A stretch of DNA of 64,000 nt from an uncultured Bacteroides sp. (GCF_900547205.1 NZ_URFY01000015.1:13649-77648), one strand, 5' to 3'. Positions 7,971 to 16,972 are shown, numbered from the stretch's first letter. Translations and numbers: made by a program. Notes: generated by a model not told the origin, from the sequence alone.

Positions 7971-10193
7971 TTAGTTTCGGCTTACCTGCTTCACACCTTT
8001 CACCGTGCGCAGCTTCTTGATAAGCGCTTCCAACCGTCCCGTATCGCCTACCATCACCGTAAGCGTCCCCGAGAACAATCCGTCATTGGAATCTATACCG
8101 ATAGAGCGTAGCGATATGCCGTTCTCTTTTGATATAATAGAGGTGATATTCGTCACAATTCCAATATCATCGTGCCCCACAACGCGTAGCGTGATAGGGT
8201 ATTGCGTACCTTCCGACTTCCCTGCCCAGCGTGCCTTCACTATTCTGTATCCGAAGCGTTCACGCATCTGCGTAGCATTGGGGCAGTCCACCCGATGAAT
8301 CTTGATTCCTCCGCTCACGGTCACGAATCCGAATACATCATCGCCATAAATAGGATTACAGCATCTAGCCAGTTTAAATTCCAGTCCTTTCAGGTTTTGG
8401 TCGATAACGAGCACATCCTCCTTGGAAGTCGTTTCCTCCTGAATGGTTTGCATATTGTAGCCTTCGGCACTGCGATATACGACTTCATCATGCGTATCAC
8501 TATCCCGCTTTTGCTGTTCTACGTACTTGTCCAGAATCTCATTGACGTCCAAAGCGCCGTCGGCAATTCGTTGGTAAAACTCCGTCACATTCTTGAAACC
8601 CAACCGTTTGATAAGGCGCATCATTGTGGCTTCATCGTACTCTAGCTTACGGTTCTTGAATTTTCGTTCCAGTGTCTCCTTGGCAAAGTCGTGCTGCCGT
8701 GCCACCATTTCTTTAAGTGCCTGGCGTATCTTGGTACGGGCTTTAGAAGTCGTGACAATGTTCAGCCAATCCTGTTTCGGTGTCTGGGTGTTCGATGTCA
8801 TTATCTCCACTTGGTCGCCGCTATTGAGTTTCTGCTTCAACTGCACGTTCTTGCCGTTCACCTTCGCACCGATGCATTTGCATCCCAGCTTGCTATGGAT
8901 ATGAAAAGCAAAGTCGAGTACCGTGGCCCCTTTGGCTAGCTTGAACAGGTCACCTTTGGGAGTAAATACGAACACTTCGTCCTCGTAGAGGTCCATCTTA
9001 AACTGGTCCATTACCTTCATCGAGTCGTTCTCCGGATTCTCTAGAGCTTCCCGCACGGAAGTCAGCCACTCGTCCAGTCCCGTTTCACCTTTGATGCCTT
9101 TATATCTCCAGTGGGCAGCTAGTCCGCGCTCTGCAATTTCGTCCATTCGGCGGGTACGTATCTGTACTTCCACCCATTTCCCTTCGGGTCCCATCACGGT
9201 GATGTGCAACGATTCATACCCGTTGCTTTTCGGGATGGAAAGCCAGTCGCGCAGACGCTTCGGGTTGGGCTGGTACATATCCGTGACGATGGAGTACACC
9301 TGCCAACATTCCTGCTTCTCCTTAGCCGAGTCCGGTTCGGAATCCAGAATGATGCGGATGGCGAACAAATCATAAATCCCTTCAAACGGAGTCTTTTGCT
9401 TCTGAATCTTGTTCCAGATGGAGTGTATGGACTTGGTGCGGCCCTTGATATCAAACTTCAGACCGGCTTCTTCCACCTTCTTCTTGATAGGCTCGATGAA
9501 AGCGGCGATATATTTGTCGCGGGATGCTTTCGTCTCGTTCAGTTTCTCCTTTATAAAATAATAGGTATCCCGTTGCGTATATTTCAACGACAGGTCCTCC
9601 AACTCCGATTTCAGCTTATAAAGTCCCAGTTTATGCGCCAGCGGAGCATACAGGTAAGCAGCCTCGTTCGCCACTTTCATCCTGTCTTCTTCGTTTCCCG
9701 TCTCTTTGATTTGTCGCATCACGTTCACGCGGTCGGCAATCATAATAAGGATCACGCGCATATCTTCGGCAAAGGAGAGAAGCAGGTTGCGGAAGTTTTC
9801 CGATTCAATCGCCGGACTTTTGGAGTACAGTTCGTTCGTCTTCACCAGTCCTTTGATGATACTTGCCACATCTTCGCCGTATTCGTGGTTCACGTCTTCG
9901 ATAGTCAGTATGTGAGCCTTCACTATTTCGTGAAGCATGATACCGATCAGGCACGAACCTTTCATACCGATTTCGTCGGATACGATAACCGCCGTATGCA
10001 AGTCTCTGATTACGGGATTCATTCCGAAGTTATTGCGTTGCAGCCTGTTGCACTGGGCAGCTTCGATAAGGTGTTTCTTTAATTTCTGACAATCCTTCCA
10101 AAAAATCGTGTCTCCGGCCGATTGCAATAAATGCCTGTAGAGTGAAAAAAGCTCCTTCTTTTCCTCTGATGTAAAAAAGTCGTCCATATCCAA
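7971..10193 (-). CDS. RelA/SpoT-family (p)ppGpp synthetase, hydrolase site degenerate
   Basis: A 740-residue cytoplasmic RSH protein that makes the stringent-response alarmone (p)ppGpp. Order: HD domain (about 45-200), synthetase (about 230-350, with GRTKSIHSIW, GIYDLFAIRI, the IPKSNGYESLH segment and VEVQIRTRRMDEIAERG), TGS domain (about 400-460, VFTPKGDLFKLAKGATVLDFAF), zinc-finger-like region with CC-P-GDDVFGF, and a C-terminal ACT domain. In the HD domain the canonical HP is Asn59-Pro60, the HD pair is His88-Glu89, and the HNMR motif reads NVMR, so hydrolysis is probably lost and the enzyme acts as a RelA-like synthetase. The position of the RxKD/ExDD signature reads R-L-R-D. A separate hydrolase-competent paralogue is expected elsewhere in the genome. 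Confidence 0.93.
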   Translation of the reverse strand: MDMDDFFTSEEKKELFSLYRHLLQSAGDTIFWKDCQKLKKHLIEAAQCNRLQRNNFGMNPVIRDLHTAVIVSDEIGMKGSCLIGIMLHEIVKAHILTIEDVNHEYGEDVASIIKGLVKTNELYSKSPAIESENFRNLLLSFAEDMRVILIMIADRVNVMRQIKETGNEEDRMKVANEAAYLYAPLAHKLGLYKLKSELEDLSLKYTQRDTYYFIKEKLNETKASRDKYIAAFIEPIKKKVEEAGLKFDIKGRTKSIHSIWNKIQKQKTPFEGIYDLFAIRIILDSEPDSAKEKQECWQVYSIVTDMYQPNPKRLRDWLSIPKSNGYESLHITVMGPEGKWVEVQIRTRRMDEIAERGLAAHWRYKGIKGETGLDEWLTSVREALENPENDSMKVMDQFKMDLYEDEVFVFTPKGDLFKLAKGATVLDFAFHIHSKLGCKCIGAKVNGKNVQLKQKLNSGDQVEIMTSNTQTPKQDWLNIVTTSKARTKIRQALKEMVARQHDFAKETLERKFKNRKLEYDEATMMRLIKRLGFKNVTEFYQRIADGALDVNEILDKYVEQQKRDSDTHDEVVYRSAEGYNMQTIQEETTSKEDVLVIDQNLKGLEFKLARCCNPIYGDDVFGFVTVSGGIKIHRVDCPNATQMRERFGYRIVKARWAGKSEGTQYPITLRVVGHDDIGIVTNITSIISKENGISLRSIGIDSNDGLFSGTLTVMVGDTGRLEALIKKLRTVKGVKQVSRN

Positions 10194-10293
10194 TCTTGTT
10201 AATTCGATGTAAAATTAGTTTTTTTCCCGGTTATTCGGCAAGAAGTAAATAACATTTTGTATTTTTGGGCATCAATTAATAAAAATAGATATT

Positions 10294-11811
10294 ATGATAA
10301 CGACACAGGACAAAGAGTTGCTTGCCCAAAAAGGCATAACGGAAGCGCAAATAGCAGAGCAACTGGCTTGCTTCCGGACAGGTTTTCCGTATTTAAGATT
10401 GGATGCTGCCGCTTCCATCGAAAAAGGCATATTGGCTCCCGATGCAGAAGAGCAGAAAGCTTATCTGGCAGCGTGGGATACCTATAAGAATGCGGATAAG
10501 ACCATTGTGAAGTTCGTACCCGCCTCCGGTGCTGCGAGCCGTATGTTCAAGAACCTATTCGAGTTCCTGTCGGCTGATTATGACGTACCTACTACGAAGT
10601 TTGAACAGGCTTTCTTTGAGGGCATCGAGAATTTCGCGTTCTATGATGACTTGAATGTAGCCTGCCAGCGCACTGCCGGTAAAGACATCTCCGGGCTGAT
10701 GGAAGAAGGCAACTACAAAGCTATGGTGAATGCCCTGCTCGATACTGCCGGACTCAATTATGGCGCTCTCCCCAAAGGATTGCTCAAATTCCACAAATAC
10801 CCCGAAGGCCCGCGCACTCCCCTCGAAGAACATCTTGCCGAAGGTGCCATGTATGCTGCCGGAAAGAGTGGTAAAGTCAACGTTCACTTCACCGTGTCTA
10901 CCGAACACCGCGAACTATTCAAGAAACTGGTGGAAGAGAAAACTGCCGATTTTGCCAAACGTTATGGAGTAGATTACTACATCACCTTCTCCGAGCAGAA
11001 ACCGAGTACGGATACCATCGCCGCAGATATGGACAACCAACCGTTCCGCGATAATGGCAAACTGCTGTTCCGCCCGGGCGGTCACGGTGCGCTGATAGAG
11101 AATCTTAATGATCTGGATGCTGACATCATCTTTATCAAGAACATCGACAACGTAGTCCCTGATAAATTGAAAGACGATACTGTGACTTATAAGAAGCTGA
11201 TTGCCGGTGTACTTGTGTCTCTGCAGAAGCAAGCCTTCGAATATCTCGAGCTGCTCGATAGCGGTAAATATACCAACGACCAACTGATGGAGATGCTGCA
11301 ATTCCTACAGAAGAAACTATTCTGTAAGAATCCGGAGACTAAGAATCTGGAAGACTCCGAACTGGCTATCTATCTGAAGAACAAGTTGAACCGTCCGATG
11401 CGTGTCTGCGGGATGGTGAAAAACGTGGGAGAACCGGGTGGCGGTCCGTTCCTGGCATACAACAGTGATGGAACCATCTCCCTGCAAATCCTCGAAAGCT
11501 CTCAAATAGACATGGACAATCCTGTAAATAAGGAAATGTTTGAGAAGGGAACACACTTCAATCCGGTGGATTTGGTATGTGCCGTGCGCGATTATAAAGG
11601 ACATAAGTTCGATTTGGCACAGTTTGTAGACAAGGCTACAGGTTTCATCTCTTACAAGTCGAAGAATGGCAAAGACCTGAAAGCCCTCGAACTCCCCGGT
11701 CTGTGGAATGGTGCGATGAGTGATTGGAATACGGTTTTCGTAGAAGTTCCTCTTACTACCTTCAATCCGGTGAAGACGGTGAACGATTTGTTGCGCGAAC
11801 AACATCAGTAA
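10294..11811 (+). CDS. DUF4301 family protein
   Basis: A 505-residue protein recognised as the Bacteroidota DUF4301 family; no biochemical role is known to me. It has no signal peptide or membrane segment and should be cytoplasmic. Visible landmarks include VPASGAASRMFK near residues 75-86, which resembles the loop at the start of sugar-nucleotidyltransferase folds, FRPGGHGALIENLNDL near 259-274, KNIDNVVPD near 285-293, and NVGEPGGGPF near 377-386. Those motifs resemble UDP-sugar pyrophosphorylases, so a nucleotidyltransferase-like activity is a reasonable but unproven guess. It is single, downstream of the divergent RelA/SpoT gene, with a possible -7 box TATTTTTG at 10260-10267. Confidence 0.85.
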   Translation: MITTQDKELLAQKGITEAQIAEQLACFRTGFPYLRLDAAASIEKGILAPDAEEQKAYLAAWDTYKNADKTIVKFVPASGAASRMFKNLFEFLSADYDVPTTKFEQAFFEGIENFAFYDDLNVACQRTAGKDISGLMEEGNYKAMVNALLDTAGLNYGALPKGLLKFHKYPEGPRTPLEEHLAEGAMYAAGKSGKVNVHFTVSTEHRELFKKLVEEKTADFAKRYGVDYYITFSEQKPSTDTIAADMDNQPFRDNGKLLFRPGGHGALIENLNDLDADIIFIKNIDNVVPDKLKDDTVTYKKLIAGVLVSLQKQAFEYLELLDSGKYTNDQLMEMLQFLQKKLFCKNPETKNLEDSELAIYLKNKLNRPMRVCGMVKNVGEPGGGPFLAYNSDGTISLQILESSQIDMDNPVNKEMFEKGTHFNPVDLVCAVRDYKGHKFDLAQFVDKATGFISYKSKNGKDLKALELPGLWNGAMSDWNTVFVEVPLTTFNPVKTVNDLLREQHQ

Positions 11812-11852
11812 GATTATGTTTTAAGAAATTAGCACTATTCAACTGTGACTGA

Positions 11853-12015
11853 CTAAAAAGTCGGTAGTATCTTCAAGCTCCCCTCCTTCGGGAAGGAGGG
11901 GTGGTAGGTGAATGCACAAATTGGTGGTAATCAATAAGCTGTGTGCTTGCCTACCACCTCCCCCCTACGGGTACTCCTCTTTCCCGAAGGAGGAGAGTTG
12001 TGATAGTATCGGCTA
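11853..12015. repeat. Intergenic inverted repeat with GGTAGTATC/GATAGTATC ends
   Basis: This spacer starts with AGTCGGTAGTATC followed by CTCCCCTCCTTCGGGAAGGAGG and GGTGGTAGG, and ends with the reverse arrangement CCTACCACC, CCCGAAGGAGGAG, and GTGATAGTATC. It folds into a long imperfect hairpin. Related fragments are found at 28611-28672 and 47140-47210, so it belongs to a dispersed intergenic family. Confidence 0.7.
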
Positions 12016-12058
12016 TATTTAGTTCCAACAGACCATATTAAAAAAGAGTGTTTAGGAT

Positions 12059-12682
12059 ATGAACAAGATAGAAAAAGTGATTGACCTTGCAACGTGGAAC
12101 AGGAAGGAACATTTCGAACATTTTAGTGCATTCGATGATCCGTTCTTCGGAGTGACGGTCAATGTAGACTGCACGCGCTCCCACCAAGAGGCAAAGGCTA
12201 AAGGCGTTTCCTTTTCCCTTCTGATTCTTCATCGGATTATAACAGCGGCCAGTAAGGTGGAAGAGTTTCGCTACCGCATCGAAGGCGATAGGGTGGTATG
12301 CTACGACAGCCTTTTCCCCGAAGCCACCGTGGGACGTACCGACCATACCTTTTCTTTTGCAGCCTTTGAATACGACGCCAACGAGCGAACCTTCATCGAC
12401 AAAGCAAAGGCCGAGATGGAACGTCTGCAACAGACTACCGGACTGAACAAAGGCGGAACTTTCCACCCCAATGCCATACACTATTCGGCTGTTCCGTGGC
12501 TTGCCTTTACCGACATGAAGCACCCCACCAATATGCGTTCGGGCGACAGCGTCCCTAAAATATCCACCGGAAAGTACTTCCGCGAAGGTGACCGGCTGTT
12601 GCTTCCCATCTCCGTAACGTGCCATCACGGACTGATGGACGGTTATCACGTTGCGAAGTTTATAGAACTCCTTGATTTATAG
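12059..12682 (+). CDS. Chloramphenicol acetyltransferase-like protein
   Basis: A 207-residue protein of the CAT (type A) acyltransferase family, which moves an acetyl group from acetyl-CoA to a hydroxyl group. The catalytic motif HHxxxDG is present as HHGLMDG at residues 189-195, close to the C-terminus as in true CATs, and the N-terminal F-x-A-F-x-D-P-F-F-G and RHEFR-like FRYRI segments are recognisable. Length is slightly under classic CAT (about 213-219). Chromosomal Bacteroides copies like this are common and are not evidence of drug resistance; the natural acceptor is unknown. It stands 54 bp before the PagL-like gene and may share its transcript. Confidence 0.85.
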   Translation: MNKIEKVIDLATWNRKEHFEHFSAFDDPFFGVTVNVDCTRSHQEAKAKGVSFSLLILHRIITAASKVEEFRYRIEGDRVVCYDSLFPEATVGRTDHTFSFAAFEYDANERTFIDKAKAEMERLQQTTGLNKGGTFHPNAIHYSAVPWLAFTDMKHPTNMRSGDSVPKISTGKYFREGDRLLLPISVTCHHGLMDGYHVAKFIELLDL

Positions 12683-12735
12683 ACTCCGGTCCGAACAGAC
12701 AGGAAGCACATAAAAAAGACTAACAGAACTATTAT

Positions 12736-14112
12736 ATGAGAATAATGAAACCAAGATGGAAAGCCGTCCTTATTTGTATGGCATTGCTTTGGATGGGCAA
12801 TAGTCCGTTATCCGCACAGGAGACGCCGCAGGAAGTACGTGAAGTGAAACAAGAAGTCAAGCAGCTTCAACGTGATATCCGTGACCTTCGTCGGGAAGTG
12901 CAGAAGTTGCAGGAAGAACTTGCCGGACTCCACCAGAACGACTTTCCGGGATACATGACCGATTCCATTGACACCTATACACCGCATCGCTTCATCCACC
13001 AACTGGGGGTAGAAGCACGGCCGCAATATGTCTTTCCTACCAATCCCTTCTTTCAAGGAGAGAATGAACGCTGGAAACCGATTCGTTCCTCCTTTGCCGC
13101 CCACCTGAAGTACTCCTTCAAATTTCGTCCCAACACTTGTGCCGATCGCATCTATGGGGGAGCTTATCAAGGTGTCGGACTGGCTTTCACCACCTTTGGC
13201 GAGAAGAAGCAGCTCGGAGATCCATTCACTTTCTATGTATTTCAGGGAGCGCGCATAGCGCAGTTCAATCCTCGTCTTTCCCTCAATTATGAATGGAACT
13301 TCGGCATCTCCGCCGGATGGCAGCCTTACGATAATGACTTTAACTCTTACAACGGCGCGGTAGGCTCGCGAATGAATGCCTACCTGAATGCCGGAATTTA
13401 CCTAAGCTGGGCCTTTTCACGTGATTTCGATTTGATAATCGGAGGAGATGTGACTCATTTTTCCAATGGTAACACGAAGTTTCCCAATGCAGGAGTGAAC
13501 ACTACCGGAGCTAAAATAGGCGTGGTGTACAACTTCAACAGGGAGGAGAAAGACCTTACCCAATCGTTCCTTAAACCTGTTGTGCCGCGATTCCCCAAAC
13601 ACGTCAGTTATGATGTGGTGTTGTTCGGCTCATGGCGTCGGAAGGGCGTATGGATGGGGGAGAAACAGATTGCTTCGCCCGGCAGTTATCCCGTGGCAGG
13701 GTTCAACATTGCACCTATGTATAATTGGGGCTATAAATTCCGTGCCGGACTCTCGCTGGACGGGGTGTACGATGGAAGTGCCAATGTATATATCGATGAT
13801 AACGACGGCGAATATACCGGCTCTAGACGAAAATTCGTGCAACCGAGCGTCCAGCATCAACTAGGCTTGGGCGTTTCGGCACGCGCGGAGTATGTGATGC
13901 CTTATTTCACGATTGGCGTAGGCTTGGGAACCAACGTGCTGGGGCGTGGCGACTTGCGTGGACTCTATCAGGTGTTTGCCCTGAAAATAAGCGTCACCCG
14001 AAGTTCCTTCCTCCACATCGGATACAATCTACAGGACTTCCAGACCCCCAATTACCTGATGCTCGGACTCGGTTTCCGTTTGAATAATAAATATCCCAAA
14101 GTTCGACATTAA
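12736..14112 (+). CDS. Outer-membrane protein with coiled coil and PagL-like (lipid A deacylase) barrel
   Basis: A 458-residue secreted protein. Residues 1-28 look like a signal peptide ending in LSAQ. Residues about 33-66 form a charged coiled coil (EVREVKQEVKQL...). From about 85 to the end the text is beta-barrel-like, rich in aromatic residues, ending in KVRH after a GLGFRLNN strand. The segment THFSNGNTKFPNAGVN around His241-Ser243 matches the catalytic H-x-S of PagL-type lipid A 3-O-deacylases, as does the spacing to PN-x-G; but the catalytic Glu (12 residues after Ser, as I remember PagL) is Asn255 here. It may deacylate lipid A, or be a non-catalytic relative. The duplicated barrel half after residue 290 makes it longer than PagL (about 150-190). 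Confidence 0.7.
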   Translation: MRIMKPRWKAVLICMALLWMGNSPLSAQETPQEVREVKQEVKQLQRDIRDLRREVQKLQEELAGLHQNDFPGYMTDSIDTYTPHRFIHQLGVEARPQYVFPTNPFFQGENERWKPIRSSFAAHLKYSFKFRPNTCADRIYGGAYQGVGLAFTTFGEKKQLGDPFTFYVFQGARIAQFNPRLSLNYEWNFGISAGWQPYDNDFNSYNGAVGSRMNAYLNAGIYLSWAFSRDFDLIIGGDVTHFSNGNTKFPNAGVNTTGAKIGVVYNFNREEKDLTQSFLKPVVPRFPKHVSYDVVLFGSWRRKGVWMGEKQIASPGSYPVAGFNIAPMYNWGYKFRAGLSLDGVYDGSANVYIDDNDGEYTGSRRKFVQPSVQHQLGLGVSARAEYVMPYFTIGVGLGTNVLGRGDLRGLYQVFALKISVTRSSFLHIGYNLQDFQTPNYLMLGLGFRLNNKYPKVRH

Positions 14113-14168
14113 TATATAAGGTGTAACATTGATATACGTAAAGTTCGTCATTAATATAATAAGGTAAG

Positions 14169-14768
14169 ATGAAAAGTCAACTCACAGCAACCATTGAAGC
14201 CATCACTCCCGAAGAGTACGCACTTGCCGGGAAGGGCTGGACGATGGAATATGGCTTTGCCGACACACCCTTCGGAACGTGTTTCATCGCATCCACTCCG
14301 AGTGGAATATGCAGTTTCCAGTTTGTCGATGATGATGCGGAAGCCATCTTGACGGCTCACAAGCAAGAGTGGCATCAAGCCAACCATAGGCAGGATGATT
14401 CGATGGCAACAGCCCTTATCTGGGACATTTTCTCCAACACCCTGTCAAAGCGAGACGTACCCTTGAAGCTGCACGTCAAAGGCACTCCCTTCCAGATTGA
14501 AGTGTGGAAAGCACTGCTCGCCATCCCTTTGGGGGAGGTCGTGACATATGGCGAATTGTCACAACAGATGCATCGCGACAAAGCAGTTCGTGCCGTAGCT
14601 TCTGCCATTGCGCGCAATCCTGTCGGACTGATAATCCCCTGCCATCGGGTGATACGCAGCGGTGGAGCCGTGGGGCAGTATCATTGGGGAAGCAGGCGAA
14701 AGGCGAATATGATAGCTTGGGAGAAACAATTTCCGATGAATGCAAACAATGTTCGCGAAATATACTAA
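14169..14768 (+). CDS. Methylated-DNA-[protein]-cysteine S-methyltransferase (Ogt/AdaC-like)
   Basis: A 199-residue DNA-repair protein that removes methyl groups from O6-methylguanine by transfer to its own cysteine. The reactive motif PCHRV is at residues 157-161 (Cys158), followed by the recognition helix region with RSGGAVGQYHWG, and the helix-turn-helix text QIEVWKALLAIPLGEVVTYGEL precedes it. The N-terminal ribonuclease-like domain spans about 20-95. The sequence resembles the C-terminal half of Ada; no AraC or Cys-rich Ada domain is attached. It lies 56 bp downstream of the PagL-like gene, and its stop codon overlaps a predicted promoter for purT. Confidence 0.92.
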   Translation: MKSQLTATIEAITPEEYALAGKGWTMEYGFADTPFGTCFIASTPSGICSFQFVDDDAEAILTAHKQEWHQANHRQDDSMATALIWDIFSNTLSKRDVPLKLHVKGTPFQIEVWKALLAIPLGEVVTYGELSQQMHRDKAVRAVASAIARNPVGLIIPCHRVIRSGGAVGQYHWGSRRKANMIAWEKQFPMNANNVREIY

Positions 14769-14773
14769 TTTTG
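14766..14773 (+). promoter_or_regulatory. Predicted -7 box of purT
   Basis: TAATTTTG fits the Bacteroides -7 consensus and overlaps the stop codon of the preceding gene. It would give a leader of only about 20 nt before the purT ATG at 14801. Confidence 0.5.
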
Positions 14774-14800
14774 CATCACTAACATAAAACACTCAGAATA

Positions 14801-15967
14801 ATGAAGAAAATACTATTGCTCGGCTCCGGAGAGCTTGGAAAAGAGTTTGTCATCTCAGCTCAACGCAAAGGACAACATATCATTGCCTGCGACTCATACG
14901 CGGGTGCACCTGCCATGCAAGTGGCCGATGAATATGAAATATTAGATATGCTGAACGGTGAAGAATTGGAACGTGTGGTGAAGAAACACCGTCCGGACAT
15001 CATCGTGCCGGAGATTGAAGCCATCCGTACGGAACGTTTGTATGACTTCGAGAAAGAAGGAATACAGGTAGTGCCCAGTGCGCGCGCCGTCAACTTCACG
15101 ATGAACCGGAAGGCCATCCGCGACCTTGCCGCCAAAGAACTTGGACTGAAAACCGCCAACTATTTCTATGCCAAGACGTTGGACGAGTTGAAAGAAGCTG
15201 CTGCCAAAATCGGTTTCCCGTGTGTGGTCAAGCCATTGATGTCGTCATCGGGCAAAGGACAATCTCTCGTAAAGAGTGCCGACGAGCTGGAACACGCTTG
15301 GGAGTATGGCTGTAGTGGTAGCCGTGGTGATATCCGCGAACTGATTATCGAAGAATTTATCAAGTTCGACAGTGAAATCACGTTGCTGACCGTTACGCAG
15401 AAGAACGGACCGACCCTGTTTTGCCCTCCCATCGGACACGTGCAGAAGGGTGGTGATTACCGTGAAAGTTTCCAACCTGCACACATCGACCCGGCACACC
15501 TGAAAGAAGCCGAAGAGATGGCAGAGAAGGTGACCCGTGCCCTGACTGGCGCCGGACTTTGGGGAGTAGAGTTTTTCCTGAGTCATGAGAATGGAGTGTA
15601 TTTCTCCGAACTATCTCCACGCCCGCACGACACGGGTATGGTGACACTGGCGGGAACGCAAAACCTCAATGAGTTTGAACTCCACTTGCGCGCTGTTCTC
15701 GGTCTTCCCATCCCGGGTATCAAGCAAGAGCGGATAGGAGCGAGTGCCGTTATTCTTTCGCCCATCGCTAGTGAGGAGCGTCCCCGGTATCGCGGATTGG
15801 AAGAGGTGACGAAGGAGGAAGATACTTATCTTCGCATCTTCGGCAAGCCGTTTACTCGCGTCAATCGTCGCATGGGGGTAGTGCTTTGCTATGCTCCGGT
15901 AGGTTCCGATTTGGATGCTTTGCGCGATAAGGCGAAGAGGATTGCTGAGAAGGTGGAGGTATATTAA
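14801..15967 (+). CDS. purT: Formate-dependent phosphoribosylglycinamide formyltransferase
   Basis: A 388-residue ATP-grasp enzyme, the usual PurT length. It makes formyl-GAR from GAR, formate and ATP in purine synthesis, an alternative to the folate-dependent PurN. Visible features: [19 protein letters not shown] nucleotide-binding start, ATP-grasp loop [14 protein letters not shown], the glutamates of [11 protein letters not shown], the metal-binding EFFLS and [14 protein letters not shown], and the C-terminal [13 protein letters not shown] domain. Formate use is consistent with an anaerobe that makes formate and with the fhs gene at 45397. It appears monocistronic. Confidence 0.96.
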   Translation: MKKILLLGSGELGKEFVISAQRKGQHIIACDSYAGAPAMQVADEYEILDMLNGEELERVVKKHRPDIIVPEIEAIRTERLYDFEKEGIQVVPSARAVNFTMNRKAIRDLAAKELGLKTANYFYAKTLDELKEAAAKIGFPCVVKPLMSSSGKGQSLVKSADELEHAWEYGCSGSRGDIRELIIEEFIKFDSEITLLTVTQKNGPTLFCPPIGHVQKGGDYRESFQPAHIDPAHLKEAEEMAEKVTRALTGAGLWGVEFFLSHENGVYFSELSPRPHDTGMVTLAGTQNLNEFELHLRAVLGLPIPGIKQERIGASAVILSPIASEERPRYRGLEEVTKEEDTYLRIFGKPFTRVNRRMGVVLCYAPVGSDLDALRDKAKRIAEKVEVY

Positions 15968-15981
15968 CAATACATAAACAT

Positions 15982-16094
15982 TTCACCACAGAGTAGTACA
16001 GAGTTTCACAGAGTAATAATTTACTTTCGGTCCTGTGTCCGTTTGTTCTTACTGATAAAGAACTCTGTGAATCTCTGTGTTGCTCTGTGGTGAA
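15982..16094. repeat. Long inverted repeat of the TTCACCACAGAG family
   Basis: The left arm starts TTCACCACAGAG and contains further ACAGAG and TCACAGAG copies; the right arm ends CTCTGTGGTGAA with matching CTCTGTG copies. The whole spacer folds as one long interrupted hairpin between purT and the converging amidase gene. Related copies lie at 47067-47100 and 50290-50366. Confidence 0.75.
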
Positions 16095-16095
16095 C

Positions 16096-16542
16096 TCATT
16101 TATCCCATCCCGTCCCCGCCTCGAAGCAAGGGCAAGCCTTAATCCATTCTTCCGGTTCAATCTCCCCATTGCCGTTAAGGTCCGGGCTCAAGTCCCGATG
16201 TCCGCATATCCGGCAACCGGGATAGTCCTTTAGCAGTGTAAGAATCAATACTCGCAGCGAGTGTTTCTGCCATTGGGTACGTGTATCTTTCGGTTGTCCT
16301 TTGCAGTTGAGTCCTCCCTCATAACAAATGCCGATGCTCTCTCTGTTGAAACCTTTCGCGTGTGCTCCGATTTTCTCTATTGGCCGGGTAGACTTGATAT
16401 CGCCATTCTTGCGAATATAGAAATGATACCCCGTTCCGTTGAATCCGCGTCTGCGGTGGCAGGCTTCCAAGTCATATTCCGTAAAGCTCTTGTCCTCGCG
16501 TGTAGCTGAACAGTGAACTACTATCAGGTTAATTGTTCTCAT
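16096..16542 (-). CDS. N-acetylmuramoyl-L-alanine amidase (Amidase_2 family)
   Basis: A 148-residue zinc amidase with no signal peptide. Zinc-ligand text is present: VHCSAT (His10), the second histidine within GAHAKGFN/RESIGICYEGG region, and GHRDLSPD with the C-terminal PCF. Typical N-terminal text is MRTINLIVVHCSATRED. A short DLNGNGEIEPEEW insert resembles an EF-hand loop, as in many Bacteroides copies. The ATG at 16542 is preferred to the upstream one at 16581, which would overlap the next gene. It is the last gene of a cassette with the small coiled-coil protein and the HU-like protein. Without an export signal it needs a holin-like route or lysis to reach peptidoglycan. Confidence 0.9.
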   Translation of the reverse strand: MRTINLIVVHCSATREDKSFTEYDLEACHRRRGFNGTGYHFYIRKNGDIKSTRPIEKIGAHAKGFNRESIGICYEGGLNCKGQPKDTRTQWQKHSLRVLILTLLKDYPGCRICGHRDLSPDLNGNGEIEPEEWIKACPCFEAGTGWDK

Positions 16543-16547
16543 AAGTT

Positions 16548-16829
16548 TCAAAAGCGTTGTGTACATTCCTTGTTGACACATTGCAGCACAGCCGCCTGCG
16601 CCAACTGTTCCCTTAGCGAGAAAATCTCCGTATGCATCTCCTTTACCCGCGAACTTAGGTCGAAATAATCCTTCAATACCTTTTCCAACTGTTGCATCAG
16701 AAATGTATATTGGTCTTTTACCAGCTCACTGAACTCTTTCACTTCTTGTGCCATGGCTTTGCGTTTCTTGCGATTGTTGCCCAAAAAGGGAAGAATCGCC
16801 ATGATAATCTCAATAATTTTATCTATCAT
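16548..16829 (-). CDS. Small coiled-coil protein with hydrophobic N-terminus
   Basis: A 93-residue protein of unknown function. The first 17 residues (IIEIIMAILPFLG) are hydrophobic and could anchor it in the membrane; residues about 25-80 are charged and heptad-like, suggesting a coiled coil. Its placement 5 bp before the amidase gene and after the HU-like gene is a recurring Bacteroides arrangement; a role in helping the amidase leave the cytoplasm (holin- or spanin-like) is only a suggestion from position and topology. Confidence 0.7.
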   Translation of the reverse strand: MIDKIIEIIMAILPFLGNNRKKRKAMAQEVKEFSELVKDQYTFLMQQLEKVLKDYFDLSSRVKEMHTEIFSLREQLAQAAVLQCVNKECTQRF

Positions 16830-16911
16830 ATTAATATAAGGTATTTTAATTCAATAACTACTTGGGCGTGATGCCGCTTGTAACTTGGTGATGAGAATCG
16901 TTTTAGCATCT

Positions 16912-16954
16912 GTCGCTCCGAAGGGGGGAAGCGAAGAATCTCCTCCGGAGCGAC
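16912..16954. terminator. Hairpin downstream of the HU-like gene
   Basis: GTCGCTCCG (16912-16920) pairs with CGGAGCGAC (16946-16954). It lies between the HU-like gene and the small coiled-coil gene on the minus strand. There is no clear T-run, so it may weaken rather than stop read-through. Confidence 0.5.
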
Positions 16955-16972
16955 GGGTGCTTCATGGTGTCT

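Noticed and set aside
9204..10082. A 292-codon plus-strand frame inside the RelA/SpoT gene
   Set aside because: Antisense shadow of a clear enzyme gene, no known motif.
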